Shown in pieces: positions 37,525-48,078 of a stretch of 64,000 nucleotides of DNA. The stretch's first letter is position 1. Each line of letters begins with the position of its first letter. Source of the stretch: Nocardia sp. NBC_01730 (lineage in GTDB: Bacteria > Actinomycetota > Actinomycetes > Mycobacteriales > Mycobacteriaceae); NCBI RefSeq assembly GCF_035920445.1, contig NZ_CP109162.1:5146001-5210000 (forward strand). Direction: 5' to 3'. The notes under the pieces were generated by a model. That model was given only the letters and a program-made list of their open reading frames with translations. It made no database searches and was not told the DNA's origin. The position numbers and the translations under genes are program-made.

Positions 37525-38153
37525 TGCAGATGCCGAAACCCCGGCGCGCCGGGCGTCGCCGTAGCGCGAAAGTCGACGGCGACGCCCGGCTGCTCATCCT
37601 GGATGCCGCTGAAAAGCTCTTCGCGGCACAGGGATTCGACGCCACCGCGACGGCATCCATCGCCGCCGCGGCCGGCGTCCCCAAAGGACTCGTCTTCTAC
37701 TACTTTCCGACCAAGGACTCGATACTCACCGCACTGATGGCCGAGCGGATACCCCCGCGGCCGATCGACGACATCGGCACCCTGGTGGCGCCTGGCGATC
37801 CGGCGGCGAGCCTGGTCAATCTCGACACCGCCCTGAACCTGCGCGACCACCACTCGTCGGTGCTTCGGGTGATCATGTGGCGCGAAGCCGACACCCACCC
37901 GGACGTGCGCCGCCAGCTCCGCCACCTGCGCGATCAAATGCTGGACGTGACCGCCAAAGTGCTGCAGGCGAGCGCGCCGGGTCCGGTCCGCCCCGGCACG
38001 CTCCGCGCGTGCGCTGCCGCGTGGGTCTCGGCGATGTTCGCCATCGCCAGCACGGACCGGCTGCACGCACTCGACGGCATCCCCCTGCCCACCGGGGACG
38101 AGGTGCTCAATGTCGCCCAGGTAGTCGCGGCGGGAATGGCACAGCTCGGCTGA
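37524..38153 (+). CDS. TetR regulator coupled to SPW protein
   Basis: A 209-residue TetR protein (IAAAAGVPKGLVFYYFPTKDS, residues about 47-67) with a divergent ligand domain. It is translationally coupled to the SPW gene by TGATG. It probably binds the palindrome 48 bp upstream of that gene. Inducer unknown. Confidence 0.88.
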   Translation: MQMPKPRRAGRRRSAKVDGDARLLILDAAEKLFAAQGFDATATASIAAAAGVPKGLVFYYFPTKDSILTALMAERIPPRPIDDIGTLVAPGDPAASLVNLDTALNLRDHHSSVLRVIMWREADTHPDVRRQLRHLRDQMLDVTAKVLQASAPGPVRPGTLRACAAAWVSAMFAIASTDRLHALDGIPLPTGDEVLNVAQVVAAGMAQLG

Positions 38154-38528
38154 CCTCGCGCATCCTCGTACACGTGCGGGCCGGGATCCGATCCGATCTC
38201 GACGCCGCTGGCATGGTGAGCCGGTGGCCGTGGCAGACCATCGGGAACGACAAGGCGCCGAGTGATGTCGGCCGATATGGGGCGCGCGGGTGTCACGTCG
38301 AGTTTCGACGGCTGCCGACGAAGGCCCGAGACGCGCCTGCCCATCAGGTCGATGCGATCGGCAGTCGACTGGCCCGTGCCGTGGATGCCTTCGAGCAGGC
38401 GGTTCGAACGGCCCGCGGCCGTCTGTACCGCCCAAACGTACGCATCGAAGTTGTCCACAGCGGGCGTGTTATCCACATTCGATGGTGAGGTGGGTGTTTC
38501 ATGCCCGGCCGTCGAGCACGATCGCCAT
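38154..38528. other. Gene-free stretch with two DnaA-box-like sites
   Basis: I see no convincing gene here, although both strands have open frames with no recognisable domain. TTGTCCACA at 38451-38459 and TTATCCACA at 38469-38477 are two DnaA-box consensus sequences in direct orientation 18 bp apart. No replication gene is nearby. Confidence 0.5.
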
Positions 38529-39485
38529 ATGGAAGCACCGCAACTGATCTCGCGTCGGCAGGCGCTGGCGTCCGGACTGTCCGATAAGGACCTGCGTCGG
38601 CTCTGCCGAACCGGAAGGTGGCAGCGGCTGCGAGCCGGGCACTACCTGAACTCGCCGGGATGCGACGTCAGCGTGACGGGTCGGCATCTGCTGATGGCGC
38701 TCGCAACCGCGGAGACCACATGCGATTCGGCGATCACCAGCCACTGTTCCGCAGCGGTGCTGCACGGAATGTCGACCTGGGACATTCCGCTCGACCGCGT
38801 ACACCTGACCAGGGATCGCATCAACGGCGGCCGCATGGGCAGGCGCGTCGTCGTGCACTCGGCACGGTTGCAGCCCGACGAGATCACCCTCGTCAACGGA
38901 ATCCAGGTGACCACCCCTGCCCGGACGATCATCGATATCGCCCGCTCGGAAGGCTTCGAGCAGTCCGTCGCCCTCGGCGATTCCGCTCTGCGCCAAGGAC
39001 TGACGACCATCGCCGAGCTACAAGAGCACGTGCGACAGGCACGGCATCGCCCTGGATGCCGCAAGGCCGCACAGGTCGTCGGGTTCCTGGACGGACGCAG
39101 CGAGAGCACAGGTGAATCGCTCAGCAGAATCGTGCTGCACCGATGCGGACTCCCCGCCCCCGAACTCCAAGCACGCGTCTTCTCCGACGACGACATCTGC
39201 GTCGGCCGTTTCGACTTCCTGTTCCCAGAACTCGGCGTGGTGGGAGATTTCGACGGAAAGATCGAATACCAGAGCGCGCTACGCGGCCCACACTCCCCGG
39301 AACAGATGGTGGTCGCCGAGAAGAAGTGTGAAGACCGCCTCCGCGCCCTGGGGTGGATAGTGATCCGCTGGACTTGGGACGATCTCGACGCCCCGGCTCT
39401 CCTCACCGACCACATCCATACGGCAGCACGGACAGCTGGCGGGTCCCAACGGCGCGGCTACTGGACCGCCACACCCAAACATTGA
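38529..39485 (+). CDS. AbiEi-like HTH protein with DUF559-type endonuclease domain
   Basis: The 318-residue product begins with the AbiEi-type winged helix (ISRRQALASGLSDKDLRRLC, RWQRLRAGHYLN). Its middle part has TTPARTIIDIARSEGF. The C-terminal VVGDFDGKIEYQ, then EKKCEDRLRALGWIVIRWTWDDL resembles the Vsr/DUF559 nuclease fold, with D-x-GK and E-K residues at putative catalytic sites. Such proteins are numerous in actinobacteria, sometimes as solitary antitoxin-like genes. No AbiEii partner is adjacent. ATG 38529 begins the conserved region. Confidence 0.75.
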   Translation: MEAPQLISRRQALASGLSDKDLRRLCRTGRWQRLRAGHYLNSPGCDVSVTGRHLLMALATAETTCDSAITSHCSAAVLHGMSTWDIPLDRVHLTRDRINGGRMGRRVVVHSARLQPDEITLVNGIQVTTPARTIIDIARSEGFEQSVALGDSALRQGLTTIAELQEHVRQARHRPGCRKAAQVVGFLDGRSESTGESLSRIVLHRCGLPAPELQARVFSDDDICVGRFDFLFPELGVVGDFDGKIEYQSALRGPHSPEQMVVAEKKCEDRLRALGWIVIRWTWDDLDAPALLTDHIHTAARTAGGSQRRGYWTATPKH

Positions 39486-39710
39486 CCTTCTTCTCTACCA
39501 CGTGGTCCGGCGGCCGAAGCGTGGAAGTCACGCACGCCGGCAATGCCGAACAGTCGGGCGTGCAGCAGCTCGAGGAGCCAGGCGGAGGTGCGAAGTCCAA
39601 TGAGATGTCGGGTTCGAAGCCGCTCGCTTGTTCTTCTGTGTTTGTCTATGTTTCTCGGTTATCGTCTGTATGTTCGATTCGGTGCGGGCCTGGGGGATCG
39701 CGGGGTGTGG

Positions 39711-40991
39711 GTGAGTCACAAGCAGGGGGTGCGTTTCGAGCTCGCTCCCGATCCGGAGCACGCCGTGGTGATGGGTCGGCATGCCGGGTTGTCGCGGGTG
39801 GTGGAGAACTTCTGTTTGGAGACGGTGGTCAAGAAGTGGGCGCAGCGCAAGGCCGAGGAGTCCTACGGTTTCACCGGTGAGCAGTTGACCAGGATGCCGT
39901 GGACCGCGCCCGCGCTGGAGAAGGAATGGCGCGCGACGCATCGGTCCCGGTTCCCGTGGTTCACCGAGAATATGCTGTCGTCGCGGGTGCCCAAGGAGGC
40001 GTGTCGGGTGCGGGCGGCCGGGTTCGCCAACTACCTGCAATCCAAGACCGGCAAACGCAAGGGTGTGCGAGTCGGGTTCCCGATCTGGCGTAAACGCAAG
40101 GACAGCAGCCGATTTCGCTACGATGCCGACCGCGCCAAACCCCTCGGCCCCCGCAGTGTGTGGCTGCCCGGGATCGGACAGGTGGCCACACGGGAGGACA
40201 TGTCCTGGCTCACGCACAGAGTGTCCGACGGGCGTGCCCGGATTCTCGGGGCCACGGTGCGTGAACAGACCGGGCGGTGGTGGATCTCGTTCCAGATCGA
40301 GGTCGACCGCGACAAGCTCAACACCCGCCGCCGGGTGCCCGGCGGCGCCCCGAAATCCGGGATCGATCTGGGGTTGAAGACCTTCGCGGTGATTGCCGAC
40401 GACGACGGAGGCCGCGAGGAGATCCACGCGCCCAAACCCCTGGCCCGAGCGCAGCGGGCGTTACGCCGCACGAACCGGAAACTCGCGCGCTGCCGACCGA
40501 AGTCGAACAACTGGAACAAGACCCGGGTACGGGTGGCGCGGCGGCATCTGCGGGTCGCCGACCAGCGGAAGGATTTTCTGCACAAGACCACTACGAGGTT
40601 GGCGAGAACCAAGACGGCCATCGCGGTGGAGACATTGAATGTCAAAGGTATGGCCGCCAACCGGAGACTGGCGCGCGCGATTTGCGATGCCGGGTTCGCC
40701 GAGTTCGTGCGTCTACTGGAGTACAAGGCCCGCTGGTACGGGTCCAGGGTGTGGAAGGCCGACCGCTGGTTCGCCTCGTCGAAGACCTGCGGTGCCTGCC
40801 GGCGAGTCGAACACGGCTTAACCCTGGCCGACCGGACCTGGGAATGTCGCGGCTGCGGTGTGGTGCATGACCGTGACCACAACGCGGCCGGGAACCTGCT
40901 GGCCGCGATGCTCGCCGACACCGAACCCGAACATGTGGTCCTCGCCGGGAAGTTCCCCGGAGAGGTGAAACGCCTCGCCGAGACCGCGTAA
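39711..40991 (+). mobile_element. tnpB: Solitary TnpB (IS605/IS607-type) gene
   Basis: The 426-residue product is an intact TnpB, the transposon-encoded RNA-guided nuclease. The RuvC residues are all there: Asp in SGIDLGLKTF, Glu in AVETLNVKGM and Asp in VHDRDHNAAGN, and the zinc finger is CGAC...CRGC. The N-terminal RFELAPDPEHA...HAGLSRVV is the usual helical cap. GTG 39711 is preferred; ATG 39648 would add 21 residues without family features. No TnpA transposase gene is next to it, so it would rely on one elsewhere or be stranded. It lies between an AbiEi-like and a lipoprotein gene. Confidence 0.88.
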
Positions 40992-41370
40992 GACCACGGC
41001 CTTTTCCGGGCCGGGCAGCAGTCGATGACGCAGGAAGAGCCTCAACTCTGACAAGCGCTGAGACTCACGCAACGGATTCCGTCGGCGGTGTGACGGAAGT
41101 TGGCGTGCTGTATACGGCGTCTCGCTCGCCGCCGACGACGCGGGTAGGGCGGTCGTCATCTGTCGCCCTGACGCTAACGGAGCCCACCATCCCTCCGCGA
41201 TGACCTCCCAGGTCATGGCGCCGCGGTCCGGCAGTCTCGAGGTCTTGCGCGCTCGGTTGGTGCATCGCATATTCGCACCTATGCCGGACACAGATACGCC
41301 TGCGGCGGTGACGGCTTGGCCGGGTCACCAGGGCCGGAAATGGGTGCGACGCAACGGCTACTGTTACCGC
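40992..41370. other. TnpB 3' flank, candidate omega-RNA/right end, then lipoprotein leader
   Basis: No protein gene is supported. The first 80 bp after the tnpB stop, including CCTCAACTCTGACAAGCGC and the inverted partner GCGCTGAG, are where IS605-type elements carry their right end and guide RNA. The exact boundary cannot be fixed without a second copy. Confidence 0.4.
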
Positions 41371-42030
41371 ATGCGGATTGCGGCACTTGTAGCCATTGCC
41401 CTGGTGCTGAGCGCCTGCTCCCAGACCAAGGCAGGAAAACCACAGGGGGTGGCGGGCAGTTCGTCGCAGGCAAACACTTCTTCGACGGCCGCGCCCAGCC
41501 GGGAAAGTAGTTTGCAGGATCGGATCTCGTGGGTTCAGCAGGGGACACCGATCGATCTCGGGGGCTTTCACTCGGCCAGGATCGAAAACGGACCGACAAC
41601 CGATCTGAAGGCCGACATCGCGTTCGTCAGCCCGACCGGCAAGATCAGCTGTATCACCGGTGTCGCCTACAGCATCGAGGGATTCGACTGCGAAGTTGAG
41701 CTGAAGACGCCGATGCCCCAGCCCGGGGAAGGCTACGGGAACTGGTTCGGCGGCTTTGTCTCCTACTCCGGGCAGCGGTTGACAGTCGGCCAATTCCGCG
41801 GCGACCCGGGGCTTTTCATCAATGGCAAAGGGCAGACGCTGCCATACGACAGCACCTTGACCTTCGGGAACTACACCTGCCGCCTCGCGACTACCGGCCT
41901 CACCTGTGTGAACCCCACCGAGCGCACCGGCGTGCAAATGAGCGACGACGGCGTCGTCCCGCTCGGCTGCCTACAAGAAGCCCCCGCGTCCCAACGCGAA
42001 TCCTCCGTCGGCCGCGCCTACAGCTGCTGA
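41371..42030 (+). CDS. Putative lipoprotein, conserved Cys pattern
   Basis: The 219-residue product starts with a lipoprotein signal peptide (MRIAALVAIALVLSAC, lipobox LSAC, Cys16). A low-complexity Ser/Thr stretch follows, then a domain with ISCITG, FDCEVEL, YTCRLATTGLTC and LGC that suggests disulfides. It would be anchored outside the membrane. I know no function; the pattern resembles mycobacterial/nocardial secreted proteins of unknown role. ATG 41371 is chosen because the signal peptide begins there; the upstream frame has none. Confidence 0.75.
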   Translation: MRIAALVAIALVLSACSQTKAGKPQGVAGSSSQANTSSTAAPSRESSLQDRISWVQQGTPIDLGGFHSARIENGPTTDLKADIAFVSPTGKISCITGVAYSIEGFDCEVELKTPMPQPGEGYGNWFGGFVSYSGQRLTVGQFRGDPGLFINGKGQTLPYDSTLTFGNYTCRLATTGLTCVNPTERTGVQMSDDGVVPLGCLQEAPASQRESSVGRAYSC

Positions 42031-42065
42031 TCCGATCACACCGGGAACCGCTGTCCACAGAGTTA

Positions 42066-42401
42066 TCAGCGTATTTCGACGATCTTCTCGCCAGCCTCGA
42101 GAAGCTCCAACACGGTCGGCAGGACGGGCAGGAAAGCAGCGAGAAGCGCTTTCCGCGAGCAATTGCCCATTCGGATCCAAACGAGGGCGGGCGCAGCTGC
42201 GTCGGGACGGCTCCTACCGATCAAAATGAAGTCCTCGTCCTTCGAAATGATGACAGCGTCGCGCCGAAGGGCCTCATTCCACACTTCCGAATCCGCGGCA
42301 GACGTCAAGTCGATATCACAGACATGCACGGCGTCGTGCCCCTCGTCCGTCAACACGCGTGCTAGTGCAGGTGGCAACTGGGCATCGACAAGAAACCTCA
42401 A
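42066..42401 (-). CDS. DUF5615 PIN-like protein (toxin candidate)
   Basis: The 111-residue product has the shortened PIN-like fold of DUF5615: MRFLVDAQLPPALARVL with the first Asp, HVCDIDL, and VIISKDEDFILI with further acids. It is co-translated with a DUF433 gene upstream (ATGA overlap), the usual pairing thought to be a toxin-antitoxin system; no experiment is cited for this copy. Confidence 0.88.
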   Translation of the reverse strand: MRFLVDAQLPPALARVLTDEGHDAVHVCDIDLTSAADSEVWNEALRRDAVIISKDEDFILIGRSRPDAAAPALVWIRMGNCSRKALLAAFLPVLPTVLELLEAGEKIVEIR

Positions 42402-42616
42402 CAGGCTGTCCGCAGGATCGGATGATCGATCTCAGCGGCCGCGAATGCTAGGCAGGCGCGGATGTCTTCCAGTTCGAGATAGGGGAAATCGGCGAGGATG
42501 GACTCCTCCGTTTCACCTGCGGCCAAGAGCTCGAGTACGTCCTTCACTCTGATCCGCATACCGCGGACACAAGGCCGCCCCCCACACTGGTTCGGGTCGA
42601 ACGTAATCCTGGACAC
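42398..42616 (-). CDS. DUF433 protein (antitoxin candidate)
   Basis: The 72-residue product has the DUF433 core (ITFDPNQCGGRPCVRGMRIR, then VLELLAAGETEESILADFP and YLELEDIRACLAFAAAE), an HTH-like fold. GTG 42616 starts right at the conserved region; the longer frame adds only low-complexity residues. It is expected to neutralise or regulate the DUF5615 partner. Confidence 0.85.
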   Translation of the reverse strand: MSRITFDPNQCGGRPCVRGMRIRVKDVLELLAAGETEESILADFPYLELEDIRACLAFAAAEIDHPILRTAC

Positions 42617-42718
42617 CCCCGAAGCATAACCTCCCGCGCCCAGCCCAAGTGCACGTCGCGAACCAGGAACCGGCCTCATCCGGGCGGGCTCCCGACCTCG
42701 AAGCCGCGCTGAAATACC

Positions 42719-42752
42719 GAACGGCGCCGCTCCATTCGGAGCGACGCCGTTC
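42719..42752 (-). terminator. Terminator-like hairpin after tuf
   Basis: GAACGGCGCCGCTCC-ATTC-GGAGCGACGCCGTTC is a 15-bp stem with one mismatch, 20 bp beyond the tuf stop. On the minus strand it is followed by TATTTC rather than a long U-run. It probably ends the str operon. Confidence 0.75.
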
Positions 42753-42771
42753 AGGTCAGCGATTCAGTGAA

Positions 42772-43962
<1,191 letters not shown>

Positions 43963-44042
43963 TTCTTTGTCCTCCTGGACTTGTTGGTGCGTGCAGTTGC
44001 AGCAGTGCGGTTATTGAATGGGGTCGTGCTGACGCCCGGCTG

Positions 44043-44069
44043 TCGGGGCAAGTGTCCCACTTGCCCCGA
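44043..44069 (-). terminator. Perfect 12-bp hairpin between fusA and tuf
   Basis: TCGGGGCAAGTG-TCC-CACTTGCCCCGA is a perfect stem with a three-base loop beginning six bases past the fusA stop. No U-run follows. It could be a terminator, an attenuator or a processing/stability element setting the EF-G to EF-Tu ratio. Confidence 0.65.
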
Positions 44070-44075
44070 ACGGTG

Positions 44076-46178
44076 TTACTCGCCGGTCGCCTTGGCGATG
44101 ATCTCCTTCGACACGTTGGCCGGAACCTCCGCGTACGAGTCGAACACCATGGAGTAGTTCGCCCGGCCCTGGGTCTTCGACCGCAGGTCACCGATGTAAC
44201 CGAACATCTCCGAGAGCGGAACCAGCGCCTTGACGACACGGGCACCACTGCGTTCCTCCATGGCCTGGATCTGACCACGGCGGGAGTTCAGGTCGCCGAT
44301 CACATCGCCCATGTAGTCCTCGGGCGTGATGACCTCGACCGCCATCAGCGGCTCGAGGATCACCGGACCGGCCTTGCGAGCCGCTTCCTTGAGCGCCTGC
44401 ACGCCGGCGATCTTGAACGCCATTTCTGACGAGTCGACGTCGTGGTACGCGCCGTCGAGCAGCGTGACCTTCAGGTTCACCAGGGGGTAGCCCGCGAGCA
44501 CACCGTACTGCATGGCGTCCTGCGCACCGGCGTCCACCGAAGGGATGTACTCCCTCGGCACGCGGCCACCGGTGACCTTGTTCTCGAACTCGTAGTGCGC
44601 GCCGTCCTCGCCGACGAACGGCTCGATGGCGATGACCACCTTCGCGAACTGGCCGGAGCCACCCGTCTGCTTCTTGTGGGTGTACTCGAGCTTCTCGACC
44701 CGCTTGGTGATCGTCTCGCGGTAGGCCACCTGCGGCTTGCCGACGTTCGCCTCGACCTTGAACTCGCGCCTCATTCGGTCGACCAGAATGTCGAGGTGGA
44801 GCTCGCCCATACCGCCGATGACGGTCTGACCGGTCTCCTGGTCCAGCTTGACCGAGAAGGTCGGGTCCTCTTCCGAGAGACGCTGGATCGCGGTGCCCAG
44901 CTTCTCCTGGTCGGACTTGGTCTTCGGCTCGATGGAGACCTCGATGACCGGGTCCGGGAAGGTCATGGACTCGAGCACGATCTGGTTCTGCGGATCGCAC
45001 AGGGTGTCACCGGTGGTGGTGTCCTTGAGGCCGATGACCGCGTAGATGTGCCCCGCCGAGGCGGCGCCGACCGGGTTCTCCTTGTTGGAGTGCATCTGGA
45101 ACAGCTTGCCCAGACGCTCCTTCTTGCCCTTGGTCGAGTTGATGACCTGGGCGCCGGAGTCGACCTTGCCGGAGTACACGCGGACGTAGGTCAGCTTGCC
45201 GAAGAACGGGTGCACCGCGATCTTGAACGCCAGGGCCGCGAACGGCTCGTCGGCGCTCGGCTTGCGGGTAAGCAGTTCCTCTTCCTTGCCGGGCGCATGG
45301 CCGGTGGTGGCCTCCACGTCCAGCGGCGAGGGCAAGTAGTCGATGACCGCGTCGAGCATGGGCTGCACACCCTTGTTCTTGAACGCAGAGCCACACAGCA
45401 CCGGGTACAGCTCGGAGTTGACCGTCAGCTTGCGGATGGCGCCCTTGATCTCGTCGATCGAGAGCTCCTCGCCACCGAAGAACTTCTCCAGCAGCGCCTC
45501 GTCGGATTCGGCGACGGTCTCGAGCAGTTCCTGGCGGTACTGCTCGGCCTTCTCCTTCAGGTCCTCGGGGATCTCGACGACCTCGTACTGCTCGCCGAGC
45601 TTGGTCTCGCCCCGCCAGACCTTGGCGTTGTACTCGACCAGGTCGACGATGCCCTCGAAGGTGTCCTCCGCCCCGATCGGCAGCTGGAGGACCAGCGGCT
45701 TGGCGCCGAGGCGGTCTTTGATGGTCTGCACGGTGAAGTAGAAATCCGCACCGAGCTTGTCCATCTTGTTGACGAAGCAGATCCGCGGCACGTCGTACTT
45801 ATCGGCCTGACGCCACACCTGCTCGGACTGCGGCTCGACGCCCTCTTTGCCGTCGAACACCGCGACGGCGCCGTCGAGCACGCGCAGCGACCGCTCCACC
45901 TCGACGGTGAAGTCGACGTGCCCGGGGGTGTCGATGATGTTGATCTGGTTGTCGTTCCAGAAGCACGTGGTAGCCGCGGAGGTGATGGTGATACCACGCT
46001 CCTGCTCCTGCTCCATCCAGTCCATCGTGGCGGCGCCGTCGTGGACCTCACCGATCTTGTAGGTGATACCGGTGTAGAAGAGGATGCGTTCAGTTGTGGT
46101 CGTCTTGCCCGCGTCGATGTGGGCCATGATGCCGATATTGCGGACCTTGTTCAGGTCGGTGAGCACGTCCTGTGCCAC
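44076..46178 (-). CDS. fusA: Elongation factor G
   Basis: The 700-residue translocase starts at GTG 46178. [23 protein letters not shown] and [10 protein letters not shown] are its G motifs, and domains II-V follow in normal order ([15 protein letters not shown] in domain III, ending in [16 protein letters not shown]). It drives ribosomal translocation and is the third gene of the str operon. The 137-bp leader to rpsG contains the small hairpin GACGACC-CTGT-GGTCGTC (46218-46235). Confidence 0.99.
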   Translation of the reverse strand: MAQDVLTDLNKVRNIGIMAHIDAGKTTTTERILFYTGITYKIGEVHDGAATMDWMEQEQERGITITSAATTCFWNDNQINIIDTPGHVDFTVEVERSLRVLDGAVAVFDGKEGVEPQSEQVWRQADKYDVPRICFVNKMDKLGADFYFTVQTIKDRLGAKPLVLQLPIGAEDTFEGIVDLVEYNAKVWRGETKLGEQYEVVEIPEDLKEKAEQYRQELLETVAESDEALLEKFFGGEELSIDEIKGAIRKLTVNSELYPVLCGSAFKNKGVQPMLDAVIDYLPSPLDVEATTGHAPGKEEELLTRKPSADEPFAALAFKIAVHPFFGKLTYVRVYSGKVDSGAQVINSTKGKKERLGKLFQMHSNKENPVGAASAGHIYAVIGLKDTTTGDTLCDPQNQIVLESMTFPDPVIEVSIEPKTKSDQEKLGTAIQRLSEEDPTFSVKLDQETGQTVIGGMGELHLDILVDRMRREFKVEANVGKPQVAYRETITKRVEKLEYTHKKQTGGSGQFAKVVIAIEPFVGEDGAHYEFENKVTGGRVPREYIPSVDAGAQDAMQYGVLAGYPLVNLKVTLLDGAYHDVDSSEMAFKIAGVQALKEAARKAGPVILEPLMAVEVITPEDYMGDVIGDLNSRRGQIQAMEERSGARVVKALVPLSEMFGYIGDLRSKTQGRANYSMVFDSYAEVPANVSKEIIAKATGE

Positions 46179-46315
46179 GGAAATCTTCCCCGCTCGTAGC
46201 TAGTTGGGATTATCGGGGACGACCCTGTGGTCGTCTCTATGTCAACGCCGGACGCGACAGGTAAGTGCCGCGTTCCGGCTGTGCCTCCCGACCCAGACGA
46301 CGGGCCGGGCAGACG

Positions 46316-46786
46316 TCACCAGCGGTAGTGCGCGAAGGCCCGGTTGGACTCGGCCATCTTGTGGGTGTCCTCACGACGCTTGACGGAGGCACCGAGGCCG
46401 TTGCTGGCGTCGAGCAGCTCGTTGGCCAGACGCTCGACCATGGTCTTCTCACGGCGGGCCCGCGAGTAGTTGACCAGCCAGCGCAGCGCCAGGGTGTTGG
46501 AGCGGCCCGGACGGACCTCGACCGGCACCTGGTAGGTGGCGCCACCGACGCGGCGCGGCTTGACCTCGAGTGCGGGCTTGACGTTGTCCAGCGCGCGCTT
46601 GAGGGTGACGACCGGATCGGTGCCGGTCTTCTCGCGCGCCTGCTCCAGCGCGCCGTAGACGATGCGCTCGGCAGTGGACTTCTTGCCGTCCAGCAGGATC
46701 TTGTTGACCAGCTGAGTGACCAGCGGCGAACCGTAGACCGGGTCGTTGATCAGCGGACGCTTGGGTGCGGGGCCCTTGCGTGGCAT
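46316..46786 (-). CDS. rpsG: Ribosomal protein S7
   Basis: The 156-residue 30S protein ([19 protein letters not shown] at the start, then [20 protein letters not shown], ending [12 protein letters not shown]) binds the 3' major domain of 16S rRNA. ATG lies one base after the rpsL stop, so the two are coupled. Confidence 0.99.
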   Translation of the reverse strand: MPRKGPAPKRPLINDPVYGSPLVTQLVNKILLDGKKSTAERIVYGALEQAREKTGTDPVVTLKRALDNVKPALEVKPRRVGGATYQVPVEVRPGRSNTLALRWLVNYSRARREKTMVERLANELLDASNGLGASVKRREDTHKMAESNRAFAHYRW

Positions 46787-46787
46787 A

Positions 46788-47162
46788 TCAGCTCTTCTCC
46801 TTCTTGGCGCCGTAACGGCTGCGGGCCTGCTTGCGGTTCTTCACACCCTGGGTGTCGAGCGAGCCACGGATGATCTTGTAGCGGACACCGGGGAGGTCCT
46901 TCACACGACCGCCACGCACGAGCACCATCGAATGCTCCTGCAGGTTGTGGCCCTCACCCGGGATGTAGGCCGTGACCTCGACCGCGCTGGTCAGGCGAAC
47001 ACGCGCGACCTTACGCAGCGCGGAGTTCGGCTTCTTCGGGGTCGTGGTGTACACGCGGGTGCACACGCCACGGCGCTGCGGGCTCCCCTTGAGGGCCGCG
47101 GTCTTGGTCTTGGAGACCTTGTCGCGACGACCCTTGCGGACCAGCTGGTTGATGGTTGGCAT
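46788..47162 (-). CDS. rpsL: Ribosomal protein S12
   Basis: The 124-residue 30S protein ([20 protein letters not shown]) has the decoding-site loops [18 protein letters not shown] and [15 protein letters not shown]. The lysines at the streptomycin-relevant KKPNS site are unchanged, so nothing suggests resistance at that position. It is the first gene of the operon, with AAGGAAAG before ATG 47162. Confidence 0.99.
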   Translation of the reverse strand: MPTINQLVRKGRRDKVSKTKTAALKGSPQRRGVCTRVYTTTPKKPNSALRKVARVRLTSAVEVTAYIPGEGHNLQEHSMVLVRGGRVKDLPGVRYKIIRGSLDTQGVKNRKQARSRYGAKKEKS

Positions 47163-47504
47163 AGACCGGCTTTCCTTATTAGTTAACGCGGTGTCTGGAA
47201 CTTCATGTCTGTTTAGTTGGCGACGCTCCCGGGGCCTTTCGTGGTCACGCAAGCTTCCGCCTCCGGGCCCATCGTTCACATCGCTGTCATCGAGCTTTCA
47301 CTCGCACGTCCGGCCGCGTTTCTCGCGTCCCGAGGTCGGGCGTGTCGCACGCGGCGCAGAGCCCGAAATTCGGGCACGCTGGAGTGGTCAGCCGCTTTCG
47401 CTGGCCTACGATCACGCACGAACTTGCCCGCATGCTTCCGGGCACAGCGATCCACGATACCCGCGGCCGGGACACAGGGTCAAAGCGGGTGGTATCGACC
47501 CCCG
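47163..47504. promoter_or_regulatory. str operon leader/promoter region
   Basis: No gene is supported in these 342 bp. They must contain the promoter(s) for the rpsL-rpsG-fusA(-tuf) operon on the minus strand and the 3' end of the DUF3558 lipoprotein pair's transcript start is further up. I could not fix a -10/-35 pair with confidence. Confidence 0.45.
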
Positions 47505-48068
47505 CTACCGCGCCAAATTCAAGGTCAACTCGACCAGCTTCTTCGCTGCCCCGCACGGGTCCGGATGACTCGAGCCCGGGTGGTAGTTGACCCAGAAACC
47601 GATGACGCCCTGATCCGCCGCACCCGCACTGACGCCGCAGGAGTCCGGATCGTTGGGGCGGCGCGTCTCCAGCGCGCGCCTGCCCTCGACGGTGATGTTG
47701 TTGGTGATGTAGCCGAGCCTGTCGTTGTTGGCCTTCTCGTTGTTCAGCGCACCGATCTCGTACCAATTGAGCGTCACCATGGCGTCACCACCGGGGGCGC
47801 CCTGCAGGTCCCACATGCAGACCGCGCCGTAGAAGGACGGCTGAACGAAGGAGTCCGCACCCACCGCCTTGGCGATGTCCTCGCTCGTGACGACCTCGCA
47901 TTCACGCAGCAGCTTGTCGAAATTGGTGTTGACGGTGTCCCCCGTACCGGATCCGGCCGGGTAGGCGGACCCACTGACCGTTCGCCCGCAACCAGAGGCG
48001 CCGGACGCAAGAGCCAACAGGGCGACCGCGGCGAATATTCCACGGGTGTAGCCGCGCCGAAGTGTCAT
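47505..48068 (-). CDS. DUF3558 lipoprotein
   Basis: The 187-residue product has a signal peptide ending in the lipobox ASGC (Cys27), then a DUF3558 domain (LLRECEVVTSEDIAKAVGAD, GAVCMWDLQG, DPCGAAKKLVELTL). This secreted family is abundant in Nocardia, Rhodococcus and Mycobacterium; its role is unknown. It sits 10 bp after a second DUF3558 gene. Confidence 0.85.
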   Translation of the reverse strand: MTLRRGYTRGIFAAVALLALASGASGCGRTVSGSAYPAGSGTGDTVNTNFDKLLRECEVVTSEDIAKAVGADSFVQPSFYGAVCMWDLQGAPGGDAMVTLNWYEIGALNNEKANNDRLGYITNNITVEGRRALETRRPNDPDSCGVSAGAADQGVIGFWVNYHPGSSHPDPCGAAKKLVELTLNLAR

Positions 48069-48078
48069 CGGTCCTTCC

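Noticed and set aside
38451..38477. The two DnaA boxes as a replication origin.
   Set aside because: Only two boxes, and no dnaA, dnaN or plasmid replication gene in the window.
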